DNA from: Arcticimaribacter sp002477625
Lineage (GTDB): Bacteria; Bacteroidota; Bacteroidia; Flavobacteriales; Flavobacteriaceae
DNA: 64,000 nucleotides
Assembly (NCBI GenBank): GCA_943846665.1
Contig: OX044358.1
Location: 1,488,001-1,552,000, forward strand
Direction of reading: 5' to 3'
The position numbers and the translations under genes are program-made. Below are positions 53,717 to 61,354 of this stretch, piece after piece. The notes under the pieces are model-generated. The model was not told where the DNA came from, ran no database searches, and saw only the letters and a program-made list of their open reading frames with translations. Numbering within the stretch: position 1 is the stretch's first letter; each line of letters begins with the position of its first letter.

Positions 53717-54385
53717 ATGGCACAATATACAAGACTAGAAGTTATACAACAAATGAAGGAATCGGGTATGGTTCCTTTATTTTACCACAAGGATATAAAC
53801 GTAGCTAAAGCAGTTTTAAAAGCTTGCTACGATGGTGGAGCTCGCCTGATGGAATTTACCAGCCGTGGTGATTTTGCCTTTGAGATATTCAACCAATTAA
53901 TTAAATATGCAATCGAAGAACTCCCTGGAATGATTTTAGGAGTTGGATCGGTTACGGATGCAGCAGCAGCATCTCAATACATGCTTGCAGGAGCTAACTT
54001 TATTGTTACCCCAGTATTTAGAGAAGATATTGCTATAGTATGTAACCGTAGAAAGGTTCTTTGGTCACCAGGGTGTGGCTCACTAACTGAAATTGCTCGA
54101 GCTGAAGAATTGGGCTGTGAGCTGGTTAAGCTTTTCCCTGGAAGCACCTATGGACCTGGCTTTGTAAAAGCTATTCTGGGACCACAACCTTGGACATCAA
54201 TTATGCCTACTGGAGGCGTTTCAACAGAAGTTGAAAACCTAAAAGGTTGGTTTGATGCTGGAGTTACTTGTGTTGGGATGGGATCAAAACTTATTTCTAA
54301 AGAAATACTAGCGAATGAATCCTATTCTAAATTGACACAGGATGTTAGAAAGACGTTAGAAATCATTCAGGAGTTGAAACCCTAA
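53717..54385 (+). CDS. eda: KDPG/KHG aldolase
   Basis: Class I aldolase that splits 2-keto-3-deoxy-6-phosphogluconate to pyruvate and glyceraldehyde-3-phosphate, the last step of alginate use. The 222 residues contain the Schiff-base lysine K138 in ELVKLFPG, GVGSVTDAAAA, FIVTPVF and the phosphate-binding MPTGGVS. The length is normal. It is the last gene of the alginate locus and overlaps the end of the convergent barrel-protein gene by 4 bp, with no terminator visible. Confidence 0.93.
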   Translation: MAQYTRLEVIQQMKESGMVPLFYHKDINVAKAVLKACYDGGARLMEFTSRGDFAFEIFNQLIKYAIEELPGMILGVGSVTDAAAASQYMLAGANFIVTPVFREDIAIVCNRRKVLWSPGCGSLTEIARAEELGCELVKLFPGSTYGPGFVKAILGPQPWTSIMPTGGVSTEVENLKGWFDAGVTCVGMGSKLISKEILANESYSKLTQDVRKTLEIIQELKP

Positions 54386-55227
54386 TTTTCATCTACAGAC
54401 TCAGCTTTTTTATTCAGTTTAATAATCCCTCCAAGTAAAATATTGATTTGCGAAAAAAGAAATTTTTGTTTTGCTCCATCACTACTCAATGCAGTAGTTT
54501 TTATGTCCGGTAAATTAATATACCCCCCTTTAATTTCGCTTTGAATGAAGAAGTTTTGGAAGAAGGTGAGGTTTAAGCCGGCAACAAGGTGCGCACCAAA
54601 ACCTGCCCAATGCCAGTCATCGTTACGTTCAAAATTCAAAAGGGAAGCATCGGTTTTGGGCATATAACCCCCAAGTCCAGCTCCCAGTTGTCCGTTGAGT
54701 TCTACCTTCTTGAATTGGAATAATTGGGTGTGTTTTCGAACTTCCAAATTCACGTAATTTAATCCATCGGTGTGTTCTAATTTTAGAAACCCTGGCTCAA
54801 TGACAACAGGGGTTTGATTGTAATTTCCATCATAGCTAGTTCCTGTATCATTGATAAAACCACTAACTGCAACAGTTTGATTTTGATCTACAACATATTT
54901 CATATGATCAACACCAAAAGAAATGTCCCAGCGATCTTTAAAGAAATACCCTACACGAACATTGTACTGTGGATTTGTCAAATGCAATGGATGGAAATAA
55001 GTTTTTACATCGAAAGGGGTATGTCGATCTTGTGCTTTTACATCTGCTAACAAAAGATCATACGCATCTCCTTTAAAGCGAATATCCGAGTCGGTATAAC
55101 CACTCCAGTTCCAACCCCAATAGATGTATAGATTATTTTTTGAAAGTGAGTTTCTGTCTGAAGGAGATTGCGCAAAAACCACATTGACAATAAGAGTCAA
55201 TAATACGCTTAAAAAATATTTTATCAT
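54382..55227 (-). CDS. Predicted outer-membrane beta-barrel protein
   Basis: Not assigned to a named family. The 281 residues have a signal peptide (ending NVVFAQ) and about ten amphipathic strands typical of an outer-membrane barrel: YNVRVGYFFKDRWDISFGVDHMKYV, FFIQSEIKGGYINLP and FSQINILLGGIIKL are examples. Tryptophan-rich YWGWNWSGY near the start is notable. A TAGCTTTG box at 55265-55272 fits a promoter. It converges on eda with a 4-bp overlap but, lying on the other strand, is probably not part of the alginate system. Confidence 0.7.
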   Translation of the reverse strand: MIKYFLSVLLTLIVNVVFAQSPSDRNSLSKNNLYIYWGWNWSGYTDSDIRFKGDAYDLLLADVKAQDRHTPFDVKTYFHPLHLTNPQYNVRVGYFFKDRWDISFGVDHMKYVVDQNQTVAVSGFINDTGTSYDGNYNQTPVVIEPGFLKLEHTDGLNYVNLEVRKHTQLFQFKKVELNGQLGAGLGGYMPKTDASLLNFERNDDWHWAGFGAHLVAGLNLTFFQNFFIQSEIKGGYINLPDIKTTALSSDGAKQKFLFSQINILLGGIIKLNKKAESVDEN

Positions 55228-55264
55228 AAAATATAGTGTCTGTAAAAAGAAAGCCTTTAAGATG

Positions 55265-55272
55265 CAAAGCTA
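55265..55272 (-). promoter_or_regulatory. TAnnTTTG -7 box before the barrel-protein gene
   Basis: TAGCTTTG on the minus strand, 37 nt before the ATG at 55227. Confidence 0.4.
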
Positions 55273-55292
55273 GATGAAATTCTGATTTATTT

Positions 55293-56126
55293 TTAGTTTT
55301 TCGGAGTCCAGTTTGGCTTTCTTTTTTCAATAAAGGATGTCAGACCTTCTTTTCCCTCTTCAGATTCGCGTACGCTGGCTATAACGTCCGCAGTATAGTC
55401 AATAACGCCTTCATCAACGGATTGGTGGGCTAGGTTTAACAATATGGATTTAGTGATTTCTAGTGCATTAGGAGCATTGGTTGTGATTTTTAGCGCCAAG
55501 GCATCAACCTTTTTACTGAATTCTGATGTTGGAAAAATAGCGTTTAAAAAATTACAATTGACTGCTTCTTGTCCCTGCATTACTTCAGCAGTTAGCATCA
55601 AACGATGCGCGTTTTGCAGCCCGATCGCATTCATTACATAGGGTGCAATGGTGGCAGGAACCATTCCTATTTTCACTTCACTTAAACAGATTTTAGTATC
55701 CTCGGTTCCAAAAGCCATGTCACAGCAACACAATAATCCTACACCACCTCCATAAGCAGCTCCATTGACTCGTGCAATAGTAGGTTTTGGTAACTCGTTG
55801 AGCGTATGCATCAAATGTGCAAGTTGAAGGGCATCTTCTTTATTTTCTTGAAATGAGTTTTGGCCCATTTGTTTCATATAATTGATGTCTCCGCCGGCGC
55901 AAAAATTTTTCCCTTCTCCACATAAAACTACCACTTTTACTTCGGGATTGGAAGCTGCATTTTCTAGGGCTTCGGTCAGCAAAACGATTTGCTTCGAATT
56001 AAAAGCATTTTGCACTTCTGGACGATTCATTACAATATACAGCACTCCATCTGGAGTTAAAAATTCTTGCACACTATTATGTAAAACGCTGTTGCTAAGG
56101 CCTAAATTTGTTAAGTATGCAATCAT
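55293..56126 (-). CDS. Enoyl-CoA hydratase/isomerase family protein
   Basis: A 277-residue crotonase-fold enzyme. The oxyanion-hole segments are GKNFCAGGDINYMKQM and GAAYGGGVGLLCCCDMAFG; the latter is unusually cysteine-rich (three in a row). EVKIGMVPATIAPYV follows, a form seen in methylglutaconyl-CoA hydratases of leucine breakdown, so that activity is the best guess. No leucine-pathway gene adjoins it. It starts 15 bp after the stop of the CstB-like gene and may share its transcript. Confidence 0.83.
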   Translation of the reverse strand: MIAYLTNLGLSNSVLHNSVQEFLTPDGVLYIVMNRPEVQNAFNSKQIVLLTEALENAASNPEVKVVVLCGEGKNFCAGGDINYMKQMGQNSFQENKEDALQLAHLMHTLNELPKPTIARVNGAAYGGGVGLLCCCDMAFGTEDTKICLSEVKIGMVPATIAPYVMNAIGLQNAHRLMLTAEVMQGQEAVNCNFLNAIFPTSEFSKKVDALALKITTNAPNALEITKSILLNLAHQSVDEGVIDYTADVIASVRESEEGKEGLTSFIEKRKPNWTPKN

Positions 56127-56141
56127 GAGTCTGTTTTATCG

Positions 56142-57548
56142 TTACAACGTACTAGGACAAATATAATCTGTAATTGCCATTCCCGTTTCCTTTATTGCAC
56201 CAAAACCACCTTTTACGTCGATGAGGTTGTGAATTCCTCTGCTTTTTAGGATGGAGGCAGTAATCATACTACGGTATCCTCCAGCACAATGAAGATAAAA
56301 ATTTTCTTCCTCTGGAAAGTCATTCAGGTGCTCGTTTATAAAATCAAGGGAAGTGTTTTTTGCTTTTGGAAGATGTTCTGAAGCATATTCACCGGGTTTT
56401 CTAACATCGAATATTGAAGTTGAATCCGTTACACTTGCTTTAAACTCTTTAGCACTGATGGAGTGAATCGAGTCAATTTCTTTAGCTGAATTTTCCCAAG
56501 AAGCAAAACCACCTTTTAGGGTTCCTAGGGTTTGATCGAAACCTACACGAGAAAGTCGGGTGATGGTTTCTTGCTCTCGCCCTTCAGGAGTTACCAAAAG
56601 AAGCGGTTGTTTTACATCGCCAATCAACGCACCTACCCAAGGAGCAAACCCTCCGTCAATTCCAATGAAAATAGAGCCCGGAATGTGCCCTTTTGCAAAA
56701 TCTGCTTGGTTGCGAACATCTAAAATAATTGCGTGGGTGTTTTTTGCTTGTTCTTCGAACTGTTCTGCTGAAAATTCTTGCGTCCCTCTTTTCAATACTT
56801 CGTCAAAATCTTCGTATCCCTCTTTATTTAACTGAACATTCAGAGGGAAGTATTGTGGTGGTGGAAGCAAGCCATCCGTCACTTCTTTTATAAATTCTGC
56901 CTCCGTCATATCGGAACGAAGTGCATAGTTTTTTTTCTTTTGTTCTCCGAGAGAACCAATAGTTTCTTTGCTTAAATTTTTTCCACAGGCCGAACCTGCT
57001 CCGTGCGCTGGATATACAATCACATCATCCGCCAACGGCATGATCTTAGTTCGCAAACTATTAAAAAGCATGGCGGCTAATTGATCTTGGGTCATGTCGG
57101 CTGCTTTTTGTGCCAAATCAGGACGTCCTACATCACCAAGAAATAAGGTATCACCACTAAAAATCGCATGATCTTTACCATCACGATCTTGAAGTAAATA
57201 GGTTGTGCTTTCTTGCGTATGACCTGGAGTATGTAAGGCAATTATAGTGATGTCGCCTAAAGGAAAATGCTGTCCGTCGTATGCAATTAGAGATTCAAAT
57301 GTAGTCTTGGCTGTTGGCCCATAAATGATAGGAGCTCCTGTTTTTTGGGATAAGGTAACATGACCGCTTACAAAATCTGCATGAAAATGAGTTTCAAAAA
57401 TATATTTTATCTGCGCCCCATCTGTTTTTGCTTTTTTGAGGTATGGGGTCACTTCTCGAAGCGGATCGATGATAGCAACTTCACCTTTACTTTCTATATA
57501 ATAAGCACCTTGGGCTAAACATCCTGTATAAATTTGTTCGATTTTCAT
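56142..57548 (-). CDS. CstB-like persulfide dioxygenase / sulfurtransferase (MBL plus two rhodanese domains)
   Basis: A 468-residue multidomain enzyme. The N-terminal metallo-beta-lactamase domain (about 1-230) has THFHADFVSGH (H54, H56, D58, H63) and FSGDTLFLGDVGRPD, as in persulfide dioxygenases. A first rhodanese-like domain (about 265-355) has no active-site cysteine (VTPEGREQ in the loop). The second (about 365-460) has the active loop HCAGGYRS with C421. This order, with a dead middle rhodanese, equals that of Staphylococcus aureus CstB, which converts persulfides and sulfite to thiosulfate. A GTAAC-N4-GTTAC site and a -7 box lie upstream. Confidence 0.85.
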   Translation of the reverse strand: MKIEQIYTGCLAQGAYYIESKGEVAIIDPLREVTPYLKKAKTDGAQIKYIFETHFHADFVSGHVTLSQKTGAPIIYGPTAKTTFESLIAYDGQHFPLGDITIIALHTPGHTQESTTYLLQDRDGKDHAIFSGDTLFLGDVGRPDLAQKAADMTQDQLAAMLFNSLRTKIMPLADDVIVYPAHGAGSACGKNLSKETIGSLGEQKKKNYALRSDMTEAEFIKEVTDGLLPPPQYFPLNVQLNKEGYEDFDEVLKRGTQEFSAEQFEEQAKNTHAIILDVRNQADFAKGHIPGSIFIGIDGGFAPWVGALIGDVKQPLLLVTPEGREQETITRLSRVGFDQTLGTLKGGFASWENSAKEIDSIHSISAKEFKASVTDSTSIFDVRKPGEYASEHLPKAKNTSLDFINEHLNDFPEEENFYLHCAGGYRSMITASILKSRGIHNLIDVKGGFGAIKETGMAITDYICPSTL

Positions 57549-57583
57549 TTTAGCTTTTTTTGATTACTCGTTTTGTATGGGAA

Positions 57584-57627
57584 CAAAATTAGTATTCCTT
57601 TTCTATGTTTTTGGTAACATTTGTTAC
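57584..57627 (-). promoter_or_regulatory. Promoter and putative Crp/Fnr site before the CstB-like gene
   Basis: On the minus strand TAATTTTG (57584-57591) forms a -7 box, and GTAACATTTGTTAC (57614-57627) lies upstream inside the 3' end of sulP. The palindrome centre is 36.5 bp from the downstream end of the box, about -41 from the likely start site, as for class II Crp/Fnr activation. The sulP promoter has the same layout. Confidence 0.6.
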
Positions 57628-59346
57628 GGTAAGATTTTGATGTGTTATTTTTTTTTGAATCGCAGTTACTACCGTGCCCTCTAGAAATGTATTAACCGCT
57701 TCGGAGGTCTTTATGAATAGGTTTTCGGAGCCAATAATCTGAATCAAGGCATGATCATAAATAATATCTCGTATGGGTCCAATAGCACCTACCATCATTA
57801 TTTGTAGACCAGTTTCTTTCAAGTCTGTACATACTTTCTCGAGCATGTTCAGTGCGCTCGAATCAATATAATTGATTGCTTCTGCATTGATTATGATGAG
57901 CTCAAGATTTTTGCCTTTGTGTGCAACATGCTTCTGTAATTCTTTTTTAAAGTAGTCTTGATTTCCAAAAAAGAGCTGCGCATCAAATCGTAAAATCAAC
58001 ATGCGGTCATCTACTTCAATATCTTTTTGGAAGCGGTTGATGTTTTTGTAATATTCTGTATGTTTAATTTTCCCTAAAATAGCAATGTGTGGACGAGAGG
58101 TTCTGTAGATCATGGTTAAAAGCGAAAGCAAAACACCAAACAGTATGCCTTGGGGTATGCCGACTGTCATGGTTATGACAAAGGTTACTATAAAGGCTAC
58201 TGATTCTTCTCTGTTTTTTTTCCACAATTGGCGAGGGTATTTAAAGTCGATAAGCCCAAAAATAGAAACCATGATAATTGCGGCCAAAATAGGGATGGGA
58301 AGATAATAGAACAAGGATGTCAAGAATAATAATGTAAGGAGTACAAGTCCAGCACTAAACAAGGAGGCAATCCCCGATTGAGCTCCACCCTGATCTTGAA
58401 TAGCCGATCTTGAGAAAGAAGCGGTAGACGGATAGGATTGGGCAAAAGAACCGATGATATTTCCACTTCCGATGGCTATGAGTTCTTGGTTTGGGTCTAC
58501 TTCATATTCCGTATGACGCTCTTCGATAGCTTTAGCAATCGAAATCGCTTCGGTAAAACCAACTACTGCAAGGGTAATTGCAATGGGTATTAAGTCGACC
58601 AACTGATTTTTATCAAAACTTGGAATACCGAGCTTTGGAAGACCAACTGGAATGGCTCCTACGATACGGATTCCGTTAAGTTGTCCCTGTGTAAAATACA
58701 GCAAAAGAGTTCCGAGACTAACCACGACAAGAATGGCAGGTATTTTTTTACTAACTTTTTGAAAGAGCTTAATCAAGACCATACCAGCAACACCAAGTCC
58801 AAAACTTAGGAAGTGGGTGTCCGAAATATTCAAAACTACTTCCTGAAGTAGAATATGTATTTGATTGGTTTGTGGCATGTCGATTCGAAGCAGGTGCTTC
58901 AATTGACTGAGTCCAATGATTATTGCGGCGGCAGATGTAAATCCGCTTAAAACAGGTTTAGACAAAAAGTTAACCAAAAAACCAAGCTTAAGTGTACCCA
59001 GTAAAACTTGAATGACCCCTACAAGAAGCGCTAAGAAAACCGCTGCCGCTATGTATTGTTCAATACCGATGACGCTGAGGGTTCCGATTCCAGCAGCCAC
59101 AATTAGCGAATCCATTGCAACTGGCCCAATTGAAAGTTGCCTGGAGGTTCCCATCAGCACATAGATGATTTGAGGAGTCAAAGCAGCATAGAGTCCAAAT
59201 ACAGGGGGAAGTCCAGCAATCATAGCGTATGCCATTCCTTGAGCAATAGCTAGTATTCCTGCCGTGACACCCGAAACAGCATCACCCCAAAGCATTTCTT
59301 TTTTGTAGTTGGGGAGCCATTGCAGTATGGGAAAAAGATGTTTCAA
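57589..59346 (-). CDS. SulP-family anion permease with STAS domain
   Basis: A 585-residue inner-membrane transporter: about 10-14 transmembrane helices (roughly 20-420) and a C-terminal STAS domain (about 450-555) containing INAEAINYIDSSALNML. Family motifs include YGLYAALTPQIIYVLMGTSRQ (seen as GLYAALTPQIIYVLMGTSRQ) and NPNQ-like residues before IGSGNIIGSFAQSYP. Family members move sulfate, bicarbonate or other anions. The gene pair with a CstB-like enzyme suggests sulfate or another sulfur oxyanion. The start codon is TTG (59344-59346). A palindrome and -7 box lie just upstream. Confidence 0.88.
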   Translation of the reverse strand: MKHLFPILQWLPNYKKEMLWGDAVSGVTAGILAIAQGMAYAMIAGLPPVFGLYAALTPQIIYVLMGTSRQLSIGPVAMDSLIVAAGIGTLSVIGIEQYIAAAVFLALLVGVIQVLLGTLKLGFLVNFLSKPVLSGFTSAAAIIIGLSQLKHLLRIDMPQTNQIHILLQEVVLNISDTHFLSFGLGVAGMVLIKLFQKVSKKIPAILVVVSLGTLLLYFTQGQLNGIRIVGAIPVGLPKLGIPSFDKNQLVDLIPIAITLAVVGFTEAISIAKAIEERHTEYEVDPNQELIAIGSGNIIGSFAQSYPSTASFSRSAIQDQGGAQSGIASLFSAGLVLLTLLFLTSLFYYLPIPILAAIIMVSIFGLIDFKYPRQLWKKNREESVAFIVTFVITMTVGIPQGILFGVLLSLLTMIYRTSRPHIAILGKIKHTEYYKNINRFQKDIEVDDRMLILRFDAQLFFGNQDYFKKELQKHVAHKGKNLELIIINAEAINYIDSSALNMLEKVCTDLKETGLQIMMVGAIGPIRDIIYDHALIQIIGSENLFIKTSEAVNTFLEGTVVTAIQKKITHQNLTVTNVTKNIEKEY

Positions 59347-59360
59347 GAATTTATTTTTTA

Positions 59361-59410
59361 CAAAAGTACATTATCTATAGGTATTGACTTTGTAACCTAG
59401 GTTACTAAGT
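59361..59410 (-). promoter_or_regulatory. Promoter and putative Crp/Fnr site before sulP
   Basis: On the minus strand TACTTTTG (59361-59368) is a perfect -7 box with no -33 TTG. In its place a 24-bp near-perfect palindrome (59387-59410, core GTAACCTAGGTTAC at 59392-59405, one mismatched pair) is centred 37.5 bp upstream of the box end, about -42 from the likely start. It touches the stop codon of the Crp/Fnr gene. The core has the GTAAC-N4-GTTAC form also found before the CstB-like gene. Confidence 0.65.
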
Positions 59411-60043
59411 CTAAAATTCTAGGATTTTGACTCGATTCCGTTCGATTTGAATTTTACCTTTTCGTTCTAAAGTTTTTAAGAGCCTTGAAATTACAACACG
59501 CGAAGTATGAAGTTCATAGGCGATCTCTTGATGGGTTTTGTGGATAATCCCATCTTCAGATATTCTTGATTTTTCCTCTAAATATTTAATTAGCCGCTCA
59601 TCCATTTTAAGAAATGCGATGCTGTCAACCGTTTCTAGTAAATCTTTGATTCGGTGGTTGTAACTCCTGAAAACAAAATTCCTCCAGCTTTTGTATTGTG
59701 CCGTCCAAGCTTCCATTTTTTCAATGGGAATCATAATGAGTTCTGAATCAGACTCGGCTATGGCAATGATTTCACTTTTTTGATTGCCTAAACAACAACT
59801 GAGGGTCATGGCACAAGTTTCTCCTTGTTCGAGGTAATAAAGCAATAAAGAATCCCCTTCTTGGTCTTCTCGCATTATTTTCAGCGTCCCTGTCAGTACC
59901 AGTGGCATGCTTTTGATGTATTGTCCAATATGCATTAAATGCGTCCCAGCGGTTACTTTTTTTAATGTCCCAACAGCTTCAATTTCTGAGATTAAAGCAG
60001 CTTCAAAAAAAGAGCCGTACTTAGTATTGATTTGTTTGATCAT
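59411..60043 (-). CDS. Crp/Fnr-family transcription regulator with three-cysteine cluster
   Basis: A 210-residue regulator: an N-terminal cyclic-nucleotide-binding-like domain (about 12-125), a dimer helix (about 115-145) and a C-terminal winged helix-turn-helix (about 150-210) with THQEIAYELHTSRVVISRLL. C77, C83 and C84 in GETCAMTLSCCLGN lie where cAMP would bind, and the arginine/glutamate cAMP ligands are not evident. The cysteines could sense persulfide or redox state (inference). I start at ATG 60043; a longer frame begins with GTG at 60070. It lies upstream of sulP and the CstB-like gene on the same strand and is their likely activator. Confidence 0.87.
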   Translation of the reverse strand: MIKQINTKYGSFFEAALISEIEAVGTLKKVTAGTHLMHIGQYIKSMPLVLTGTLKIMREDQEGDSLLLYYLEQGETCAMTLSCCLGNQKSEIIAIAESDSELIMIPIEKMEAWTAQYKSWRNFVFRSYNHRIKDLLETVDSIAFLKMDERLIKYLEEKSRISEDGIIHKTHQEIAYELHTSRVVISRLLKTLERKGKIQIERNRVKILEF

Positions 60044-60137
60044 GAGTTCAATATACAACGACAATAGCACATAAAAAACGGAAAACGAAGCTTATTAGGA
60101 TTAAAATGATTTGATTAGATTCTTGAATAAAGAAAGC

Positions 60138-60145
60138 TATCTTTG
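60138..60145 (+). promoter_or_regulatory. TAnnTTTG -7 box before the 53-residue protein gene
   Basis: TATCTTTG, 15 nt before ATG 60161. A TTTG at 60110-60113 stands 24 bp upstream, slightly beyond the usual spacing. Confidence 0.45.
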
Positions 60146-60160
60146 AAGTGTTATATTTTT

Positions 60161-60322
60161 ATGAAAAAAACAGGCTTTAAGAAGAGAATTGACGAACTCC
60201 CTAGAATAGTTAAAGAAACAAAACCCAACCGGTTTTATCCACTTCTTGTGGGTCTATTTCTTTTGCCCGGAGGATCGTTTCTTTGCTTGTTCGCCCTCTA
60301 TTTGAGGTTTGTGAAAAAGTAG
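60161..60322 (+). CDS. Small single-helix membrane protein (53 residues)
   Basis: A short gene with ATG 60161 and TAG 60320-60322. The protein begins with a basic segment (MKKTGFKKRIDELPRIVKE), has FYPLLVGLFLLPGGSFLCLF as a probable membrane helix or re-entrant hairpin (about 25-44), and ends RFVKK. A perfect -7 box lies upstream. It is divergent from the Crp/Fnr gene and ends 6 bp before the convergent tocopherol-cyclase-like gene. I do not recognise a family. Basic flanks around a hydrophobic core and a promoter make a real gene likely, but no homologue check was possible. Confidence 0.55.
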   Translation: MKKTGFKKRIDELPRIVKETKPNRFYPLLVGLFLLPGGSFLCLFALYLRFVKK

Positions 60323-60328
60323 CCGTGT

Positions 60329-61354
60329 TTATTTTAATAACACATCATGATTCCCTGCAACTTCTATTCCAGCCGATGATCCAATATCATCTAGGATGAT
60401 TTTTCCCGTCTTCTTGTCGATCAAATGTACTTGAATATGAGCCTTCATGCTTTCTTCGATTCGAGCATCCATAAAACCAGAAATCGGAGCAGCCAAGGCA
60501 GTAGCTTTTTCTCGTGTAGCATTTATGGATAGGCTGTATTTTTTATTTTCCATTTGCAGACAAAGCTGTTTTTCGGAAATGGAACACTGTTTTAACTGAG
60601 TTCCGTTGTAGGTTGTGAATTCAATTAATTTTCCATCAATCAAAACCCCAGCAATATGACCGATGAAAGAAGATCCTAGCCAGGGTATTTTTGCAATGGA
60701 TGCTTTGATAGAAATTCCAGGCTTGCTGAAATGATTGCTTTGCATCCAGACATATCCTTCTGGGAAAGAATGTCCCCAATCTTTTTCCATATAGCCTTTC
60801 CCTTGATCAAAAGAAATGGCTGTTCCGTTGTGCATCAATGACCCTTCGATATCATGATCCATGCTCAAGATTCCGTGATAACATTCCATAAAAGGCACAA
60901 AAGAAAAGGGTCCCATAATTCCGGGAGAACTCCAGCTGCTCGACCAAGGATTTAGATTTTTAAAACGCAAAACGCCTTTCAGATGGGGTAAGTCGAGTTC
61001 AATGCTGTCCGATGTAAAGCGATTGTTTTGAATTTTTAGATCGTGCTTTTTTGGATTTGGTCTAAAGTCTTCCGCATCGAATTTATGGTAAGAAGCTTTG
61101 AGGTTTTTGCCATCCAATACTTGAATAAACGCTTGTTTAGTTCCATGCTCATCCATTGCAATTCCGGGGATCACCGCAAGAGCATGTTTTTGATCCGCAC
61201 TGATTATTTTATAATACCAGCCCTCAAAAAACTTTTTGGACTTATTCCAACCGTGGTAGCATTCTGGATTCCAAAGTGCATGGATTCTTTGTCGCAGCAC
61301 GGGCTTAGTTGGTTTGGTTTTTAAAAAGAAAGTCCGTACCCAAGTAGGTGTCAT
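60329..61354 (-). CDS. Tocopherol-cyclase-like family protein
   Basis: A 341-residue protein resembling the tocopherol cyclase (VTE1) family. NPECYHGW (29-36) followed by KKFFEGWYYKIIS, and later GYMEKDWGHSFPEGYVWMQSNHF-type sequence (here split as KGYMEKDWGHSFPEGYVW), are the shared marks. The fold should be a lipocalin-like barrel. Tocopherol synthesis is not expected here, so the substrate is unknown. The ATG at 61354 makes a 50-bp overlap with the DUF6503 gene; a GTG at 61300, 4 bp after that stop, is an alternative start that keeps the conserved NPECYHG region. Confidence 0.75.
   Translation of the reverse strand: MTPTWVRTFFLKTKPTKPVLRQRIHALWNPECYHGWNKSKKFFEGWYYKIISADQKHALAVIPGIAMDEHGTKQAFIQVLDGKNLKASYHKFDAEDFRPNPKKHDLKIQNNRFTSDSIELDLPHLKGVLRFKNLNPWSSSWSSPGIMGPFSFVPFMECYHGILSMDHDIEGSLMHNGTAISFDQGKGYMEKDWGHSFPEGYVWMQSNHFSKPGISIKASIAKIPWLGSSFIGHIAGVLIDGKLIEFTTYNGTQLKQCSISEKQLCLQMENKKYSLSINATREKATALAAPISGFMDARIEESMKAHIQVHLIDKKTGKIILDDIGSSAGIEVAGNHDVLLK

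Noticed and set aside
59387..59410. Palindrome after the Crp/Fnr gene read as a terminator
   Set aside because: It has no loop and no following T run, while its position relative to the sulP promoter fits a protein-binding site.
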